Below are positions 57,299-64,000 of a DNA stretch of 64,000 nucleotides, piece by piece (within the stretch, counting starts at the first letter, position 1; every line of letters begins with the position of its first letter). The translations under genes were made by a program, and so were the position numbers. This stretch comes from Datisca glomerata (lineage: Eukaryota; Streptophyta; Magnoliopsida; Cucurbitales; Datiscaceae): the NCBI GenBank assembly GCA_003255025.1, contig QANY01008042.1:3460077-3524076 (forward strand), in the 5' to 3' direction. Under the pieces are notes generated by a model. It was given only the letters and a program-made list of their open reading frames with translations, was not told the DNA's origin and did not search any database.

Positions 57299-58782
57299 TA
57301 CATGTGCATGTCATATATTTGTTTCCATTAATGATTATAAGGAAAGAATAAATTTAGACCATTTGTACTTAAAAATAAAAAGTTAAGGACTAAAGTGTTA
57401 ATTTTAAAGAGTTTTTGAAACCAAAGTGCAACTACTCATAAACAAAAGTTAGGGAGGTTAGGGTCGTTTGTTTTTTTTTACTTATAACAAACATGTTCAT
57501 GAAACTAACAAAATAGGCAAGTATCTAGTGAAAAATGTGAAGTCCATTAAACTTGTTTGATTAAAATTCAATTTCTTTGTTCTGTTTTTAAGATTAATCA
57601 ATTTCTTAAAATTAAGCATACCATAGATATTTTGTTGACTTCAAAAACTTTTAACAAGTTTCACAATATTTTTTTCATTTAATGTCAGGTATTCGAAGCG
57701 AAGTTTTAATAGCTCGTCCCACTACTAGAGAGATGTACTAGTTCTCCGTTAGGAATCTTTTATAAATGCACCTCAGTTAAATCATAATGCAATTAAATCC
57801 AACACAGTCAAACCCAAGACATAAGTGGGTAATATTTTTAGTAAAGAACACGTTTCCACAATATGTATGTTAAATAACATTTGTAATTAAACTTTTGCAG
57901 CAAGTTAAACAATATTATTAGTTATCAAAAGTTACTTAAAATTCAAAAGTACTAAATAAGTAATGGGATAGGAATGGGCAAATAGTGATTGATAAAACTA
58001 TTAGCATATTATTTGAGCCTCATTACCTCAATCAAAGGAATCTCCTTCCAGTTAAAAGGTGGGATCACCAAGCTGAATTCAGTTCCAATTAAGTGTATGT
58101 GCACAATAAATATTATAATGCTTGAAATCAGAATCATTCTTTATAAGTAAATATGTCATTTTCTTTTAAGACGTGAGGCCTTTTCCTTTAGAATCATTGT
58201 TAATTCAAATATTATAACCGTAAGTATAGACAATATTTCGTGCATGATAGTAACCAAAAGAAAGAGACACATTACAATGGCATATGTTAAACAGATACAC
58301 TTGCGGTTGTAATGGAAACAACCCTTTTGAAATGTGCCAAAACCGGGCAATTCCTTTTGAAACATGAAAACAACTGCTGACCACCCATCACTGTCCGAAA
58401 CTAGCAACAAAATTTGTAGTCGTTTTCTATTTTGTCCGAATGGTTCCCCAAATAATAGATGGTCCAAGAGCACGAGAAATTTTTGGGCATTCCTAAAATG
58501 TTAAGATTTCAAAATTAAAAATATTATCATCCATAACATCTAAGAGCCCTTGAGGTTTGCTTCAAAGTGTCTTTCTTACTCATCGACACGACTCATTCTC
58601 AAGTTCCTTTTAGTGTCATGGCCAATACCTTTGGCCTGCGGCACATCATGATGATTGGATGCAAACGAGACCTTCTAGCTACCTCAATGTAATTAATTGA
58701 GGGAGCTGTATTTAAACACGACCTATATAATTGATCAAAGGATTAACAACACGTTGTCTTAGCTATTATACGTAAATAGTAG
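57299..58782. other. AT-rich spacer
   Basis: No gene, RNA or clear repeat recognised; the minus ORF 58156-58473 has no recognisable domain. Confidence 0.4.
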
Positions 58783-59493
58783 TGTTGATGTCGAAAACTT
58801 TAACAGTGATCTTCATGCAATCTTTCCTTTGGTTGAAGCTCCTTGTATCTTCAAAGTCTGTAAAACACAAATAAGGAACCCAAAAGGTGAGGAATCGGGG
58901 GGTGGTTGCCCCATCAAAGGGCCTCCAATGCTTAAGTCAGTAATTGATCGATATTTTGGCATAATTTTCTTAGGGGATAGAAGGCATACATCTTCTGTTC
59001 GTAGACGAGTGTATTTGTACCTTAGTCCTCATGTGGAAGGAAGCGTATCAAAGAAGCCTCGAAGGCGTGCTGGAGAAGCTTCGCAGGACACAGTGTCTGT
59101 CATGACTGTCCTTGATTGGACGGAAGGGAGGTGACCTTGACATAAAGCGATAAGCATTAAATGTTTGGCACGCATTTGAAATGACTAGATGGGGTCTATC
59201 TTGACATCTTGTCATGGCGATTAGACTTGTTGGGTGCTCAGAGCTGTGAGGAAGTGCCACCTAGGGTATTACTTTCGACGAGCAATGATGGCCCCACGCT
59301 CAACACTATCCGAGCTCTCCTTATGAACTTTGATCTCCCGTATTCGTGCTCGTGTCTGTGCAACCCGAGCTTCCTTGAGGCTGACCAGTCAGGGTAAGTT
59401 CTTATTCTTAAAAACTTTCTTTCATCATAGGCTTCTCGGTGTGCTGTGACACGCATCATCGCCCTATTGGAGCTCAGGAAAACACCCATAACA
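58783..59493 (-). repeat. 3' LTR of element Y
   Basis: 711 bp. Frames such as 58829-59134 and 59209-59397 are chance ORFs in the LTR. A TATA-like region lies on the minus strand near 59010-59020. Confidence 0.82.
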
Positions 59494-60119
59494 GTTGCCC
59501 CTAGTCGAGGACTTGGGTGACTTCGTTTGCCCAGGTTTGAAGACTTCATTATCCGAGCTCCTTGTCCGAGCTACCCTGGTGTGGTGACAGACCATCCTTT
59601 AATTTGTTCCTACTAACCTGAGATGCATGGCTATGTCGAGGGTTGCATCCTTACTAAATTTTACTAACCCGAGCTGTGATCCTAAGCTTGAGTGGGACTT
59701 AAAAAGCCTTGGTCTTTTCCACTTGAACTTGATCTTGTCCAACGGGTTGGCCTCTTTGTACGTTGAGGCTCATACAAACTTGTCGTGGACTTTATGAAGC
59801 CTTCGAGTGTGCTCCCATTCGGGAGGCCTAGTCGAGCAAACATTCCTCACATTGGGGGTTTACCTTTTTACATTTAGTTGGACATGCCATCTGCTAGTTG
59901 ATCTTTTTCCTGGTCTAGCAATCTAGAAAGCAAGTTGAATTTCTTTGGTTTTGGATAGAAGACCTATCCAGGTGTTCTTGCTCTGGATAAATCGTTGAGC
60001 TGAAGCGCTCATTAGAGGGCATTATCCTTATCTTATGAGCTATAGTGCTTGGTAGGATATCCTTGTCCCTGGTGTCAAGATTGCCTTGGTTAAATCTCTC
60101 CCTTAACCCTGTTAGGATG

Positions 60120-60545
60120 GGCATGAGTGCTCGATAGTCATCGCATTTCTTGATGTCTAGTCAGTCGTACCTGCTCTAGCTAGACCCTTGATCTTGTCTG
60201 CAAGCATAAGTGCTCGGCACACATCACTTTCCTTGATGTCTAGCCGAGAGTTTCTGCTCTAGCTAGAACCTTGATCTTGTCTACGAGTATGAGTGTTCAA
60301 CATGCATCACTTTTCTTGATGTCTAACCATGTGTGTCTGCTCTAGCTAAACCCTTGAATCCATGCTAGCAGACATCATTTTTCTTATTGTCTAGTCAAGC
60401 GTGCCTGCTCTGGCTAGACCCTAGAATCTCGTGAGTGAGCATGGGTGCTCGGTAAACATCTTTCCTTTATATCTAGTCAGGCGTGTCTGCTCCATCTAGA
60501 CCCTTAATCACATCAGCGAGCATTAGTGCTCGACATGCCTCACTT
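60120..60545 (-). repeat. 80-88-bp minisatellite, about 5 units (element Y)
   Basis: Inverted relative to element X (29945-30535). Units contain CGAGCA, 4 bases, TGCTCG, and on the minus strand a GTCTAGCCAG arm with its complement. Confidence 0.82.
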
Positions 60546-60554
60546 TTTAATCTT

Positions 60555-61215
60555 AACTATAGAGCATCACGTCATTCATAACTTTTTAATCTCGACTGCA
60601 AGCTAGAGCACCGCGCCAGTCATCACTTTTCAATCTAACTGGCGGGCTAAAATAGGCCAGTCATCACTTTTTAATCTCGATTGACAGGCTAGAACACTGC
60701 ACCAGTCATCATTTTTTAATCTCGACTGGGGTATGGAGCACCACTCGAGTCATCACTTTTTAATCCTGACTGGCAGGCTAGAGCACCATGCCAATCAACA
60801 CTTTTCAACCCCGATCGACAGCCTGGAGCACCCCGTCAGTCATCACTTTTTAATCTTTACTAGAGGGGCTGGAGCACCATGCCAATCAACACATTTTAAT
60901 CCAGACTAACGGGTTGGAGTACCGCGCCAGTCATCACTTTTTAATCTCGACTGGCAAGCTGGAGCACCGCGCCAGTCATCACTTTTTAATCTCGACTGGC
61001 AAGCTGGAGCACCACGCCAGTCATCACTTTTTAATCTGGACTAGCGGGCTAGAGTACCACGTTAGTCATCATTTTTCAATCCCGACTGGCGGGTTAGAGC
61101 ATCACGCCAGTCATCAATTTTTAATCTCGACTAGGGAGCTAGAGCACCATGTTAGTAATCAATTTTAATCTCGATTGGCAGACTGGAGCACCACACCAAT
61201 CATCACTATTTTATC
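60555..61215. repeat. 45-bp minisatellite, about 15 units (element Y)
   Basis: Unit of 45 bp, best kept at 60920-61030 where adjacent units are identical or nearly so. Each unit has GACTGGC, about 15 bases, then GCCAGTC (7-bp inverted arms), and an ATCACTTTTTAATC spacer. Because 45 is a multiple of three, one frame stays open for 15-residue periods (60914-61168); that is not evidence for a protein. Confidence 0.9.
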
Positions 61216-62494
61216 TTCACCGGACGTTGTTGATGAGTACTCGATCTTTGCCTTCTATTACACCAATATGGAGGGTCGAAGACAACCGAGCTTTTGTTTC
61301 CTGAGCGTTTGCCCTTCATTTATTTGTTGGAGTCTCTCTCCTTCTGAGCTTCATCTTTGCCTTAATGGTGAGACACATTAAGCTTCACACTCTACTCGGG
61401 GGTGAGTGCTGACTTGTCCTAAGCTGCTCTTTCTTGGTGTTTTGGCAGGAGAAGGATTGACCGCCATGATCCTTCAAGTTCTTCTTTGGGCAACTCTCCA
61501 AGTAGTTCGTCGTTCACAGGGTCCTCCTAGTGGGTTATTGCTTTGAGTGGGGGCGGGAGTAGGGGGAGGTGTTCACATTGGTATGCCTCCATTGTCAAGG
61601 GCCTGGTTCCCTTGGAGGCTGTGTAAAAATTCTTGACCATCCTTATTTTCTAATCGGGTCACCAAATCAGATTTGGCATGTGAGCATGTATACCGATTTC
61701 GGTAGGGCTTATCATCCTTCCATTTATTCCGAGGTGGGACATGGAAGTTGGGAGCTGGATAACCCATGCATATGTTTCGACTACGACGGAGTGATGATGC
61801 ACGATTCTGTATTTCAACTGGGAATGATTCTATGCTCGTTTATCTATGTCACATGGATTTCATTCATGTGAGAGCGTTGTAGAATTCTTGATGGCCAAAG
61901 GTATACCAAAGAATTTAGGCGAAGGGTAGCGTACTGGCACTTTCCTCCCTCTTTCGCAGCCGCTTATATTGCTTCCAGATGGTTCTTTTGAGGCCTTCAT
62001 CTTCTGTTCTCCTCCCTCGTCCTTCTGGGGTGACCCCAACTAGAACCCAATAAAGGGAGGACTTGGCCCTTCAAATTCTGGTTTCGTATTGGTCCTGGTT
62101 TCCTAGAGGGATGACAGTCCTTCTAGGATGAAACGTTGCTTAGTCCTTTCCTTGTTAGCCCTTCCCCAGGATTTTATCAGCCCATGAGCCTTCGGGTCAT
62201 GGGCGAGGATCATTTTCTCGCAAGAGACTGTTATGTTTTGAACGATGACTGGTGCGTCTTTCCTCCATTTCTAGCTGCCTTAGAGGTTACAACCACCGTG
62301 TCTCCCTTCCTTTTCTAGGTAACCGTCAAGATGGAAAAAGGTTCATCTCCCGGCGAGGGGAAGGGTGAGTCCTCCCTCTCGTCCTGGACTTCGTCAGCAT
62401 AGAATATCAGACTCATCCTCTCATTGCGGAGAGAAAGGGTTTCACATGCTTTGACGAGAATAGTTTTACAATCATTTCCTATAGACGATGCCAC
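61216..62494 (-). other. 5' internal region of element Y
   Basis: Between minisatellite and 5' LTR. Minus-strand frames 61573-61767 and 62315-62515 are open but have no recognised domain. 61690-61905 matches element X at 29070-29230. A gag like that at 28400-28800 is not seen here. Confidence 0.5.
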
Positions 62495-63158
62495 TGTTGA
62501 TGCTGAAAACTTCAATAGTGATCTTCATGCAATCTCCCATTTGGTTGGAGCTCCTTGTATCTTTAAAGTCTGCAAAATACAAACAAGGAACCCAAAAAGT
62601 GAAGAACCGAGGTGTGGTTGCTCCGCCTGAGGGCCTCCGATGCCTAAGTATTTGATCGATACTTTGGCATAGTTTTCTTAGGAGAGAGAAGGCATACATC
62701 TTTCATTCGTAGACGGGTGTATTTGTACCTTAGTCATCTTGTGGCGTGTCGAAGAAGCCTCAGAGGCATGCTGGAGATGGTTTGTGGGACACAATGTTTG
62801 TCCTAACTATGCTTGATTGGACGGAATGGAGGAAACCTTGACATAAAACAATAAGCATTAAATGTTTGACATGCCTTTGAAATGACTAGGCAGAGTCTAT
62901 TCTGACATCCTGCCATGGCGATTTGACTTGTTGGGTGCTACTTTCTGCGGGTAATGATGGCCTCACACTCAGCATTATCCGAGCTCTCCTTATGAACTTT
63001 GATCTCCCCTACAACTCAGGTCTATACAACCCAGCTTCCTTAAGGCTGACCAATCGGGGTCAGTCCTTCTTCTTAAAAACTTTCTTTCATCATAGATGTC
63101 TCGGTGTGGTGTGACACACGCTGTCGCCCTATTGGAGCTCGAGAAAACACCCATAACA
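62495..63158 (-). repeat. 5' LTR of element Y
   Basis: 664 bp partner of 58783-59493, lacking some short segments that the other LTR has (for example about 29 bp near 62935). Confidence 0.82.
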
Positions 63159-63673
63159 AGTAACATTCCCTCTTTTACAAGGGTGCGCGATTTAACTTCC
63201 TAGACTATCAACACACGAGAGTATTATGTCACCATCTAGAGTTTGACCTTAATATCCATCCTCTACTCAAGACTTCATCTTCACTTTCTTAGGATATTGT
63301 TGAATTGCTCCGACTAGACTACTCACCAAAACCTTCTTTCTCAGCCCTTACTCATTTACAATGTGAAAACATTATCATGGTAATGTGACATAGTAAAAGC
63401 ATTACCGGATCGTTACATGAGATATCAAATTTTGAACATTACGGTAAAGATACTGTAATGTCATTAACATTTAAAATTATAATAATGTGTAAATAAGTAA
63501 ATACCATAAAAATACAATACAATATATTATTTATAATATTATATAATATGAAATACTTTTAAAAAAATATTATTATCCTATTATTTATAAAAAATTACAT
63601 TTATTTTTATAAATATGATATTATTATATAAATTAGTACACAAATATTAAATATTAAACTACAAGGTAAAACA

Positions 63674-63675
<2 letters not shown>
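63159..63675. other. AT-rich spacer
   Basis: Nothing recognised. Confidence 0.4.

Positions 63676-63707
<32 letters not shown>
63676..63707. repeat. (TG)n microsatellite at the gap edge
   Basis: 32 bp of TG dinucleotides; the run probably continues into the gap and may have caused it. Confidence 0.9.
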
Positions 63708-64000
63708 NNNNNNNNNNNNNNNNNNNNNNNNNNNNNNNNNNNNNNNNNNNNNNNNNNNNNNNNNNNNNNNNNNNNNNNNNNNNNNNNNNNNNNNNNNNNN
63801 NNNNNNNNNNNNNNNNNNNNNNNNNNNNNNNNNNNNNNNNNNNNNNNNNNNNNNNNNNNNNNNNNNNNNNNNNNNNNNNNNNNNNNNNNNNNNNNNNNNN
63901 NNNNNNNNNNNNNNNNNNNNNNNNNNNNNNNNNNNNNNNNNNNNNNNNNNNNNNNNNNNNNNNNNNNNNNNNNNNNNNNNNNNNNNNNNNNNNNNNNNNN
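63708..64000. other. Assembly gap
   Basis: Unresolved bases (N) to the end of the window. Confidence 1.

Larger units (their letters stand above)
58783..63158 (-). mobile_element. Non-autonomous LTR retrotransposon Y (Tat-like, no pol)
   Basis: LTRs 58783-59493 (3') and 62495-63158 (5') match along their length. Both start TGTTATGGGTGTTTTC on the minus strand and end CATCAACA. Flanking 5-mers are AGTAG (58778-58782) and AGTAA (63159-63163), a 4-of-5 target duplication. Just inside the 5' LTR the minus strand reads TGGCATCGTCTATAGGAAA, a diverged form of the TGGCGCCGTCTGTGGG-type primer site common in Tat-like Gypsy elements. The 3-kb interior has no protease, RT, RNase H or integrase and is largely minisatellite (60120-61215). 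It would need proteins from a related element to move. Same family as X. Confidence 0.8.

Noticed and set aside
58829..59134. 101-codon ORF as a protein gene
   Set aside because: Lies within the LTR of element Y; the equivalent frame in the other LTR (62424-62630) is broken elsewhere.
60914..61168. 84-codon frame with 15-residue periods as a repeat protein
   Set aside because: Open only because the unit length is a multiple of three; no start context, no homologue recognised.
60555..61215. Regular 45-bp repeats as a CRISPR array
   Set aside because: No constant repeat alternating with unique spacers; whole units are alike, the sequence is plant nuclear and lies inside an LTR element.

Overview
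This is a plant nuclear window, almost certainly from a eudicot. Evidence: GT-AG introns, AT-rich intergenic DNA, plant-type Copia and Gypsy (Tat-like) retrotransposons, MITEs, a relic of a plant pararetrovirus, and two host genes with clear plant homologues. It ends in an assembly gap (63708-64000). I cannot name the species.

Host genes are few. At 734-1190 (+) are the last two exons of a YIP4/YIPF6-like Golgi membrane protein gene whose 5' part lies before the window. At 51415-52962 (+) is an intact single-exon gene for a BCS1-like, membrane-anchored AAA-ATPase of 515 aa. The rest is repeats or unassigned intergenic DNA.

Region by region. 1-2868: YIP4 3' end, spacer and a MITE-like element (2158-2795). 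2869-23674: one minus-strand Copia element (B) with LTRs at 2874-3501 and 23100-23669 and an exact TATTG target duplication. It has been split by nested DNA: a caulimovirid capsid-region relic in its RT (4815-6300), two decayed Copia copies of a second family lying tail to tail (A, + strand, 6685-14605; C, - strand, 14606-19925), and a Gypsy LTR fragment (19960-22179). 23675-26185: spacer with a hairpin MITE, a G-rich degenerate repeat and a 42-bp repeat. 26186-28355: a 2.2-kb foldback element with long inverted arms and arrays of TACACGAT-type units. 28400-31040: remains of a Tat-like Gypsy element (X) with structured minisatellites. 33313-43381: a 10-kb Tat-like Gypsy element (Z, - strand) with CATAT target duplication, decayed gag-pol and an antisense ORF. 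43390-51250: AT-rich spacer with a pyrimidine tract, a minisatellite and a second, inverted copy of the first MITE-like family. 53000-58780: spacer. 58783-63158: a non-autonomous LTR element (Y, - strand) with both LTRs, no pol, and the same minisatellites as X.

No cellular pathway links the two host genes. The main story is layered transposition and decay. The most unusual signals are: (1) minisatellites of X/Y in which each unit can form a hairpin, with paired base changes in some units; (2) the foldback element; and (3) the pararetroviral segment embedded inside a Copia RT. Everything was read by eye; boundaries of decayed elements are good to roughly 10-50 bp unless a target duplication fixes them.
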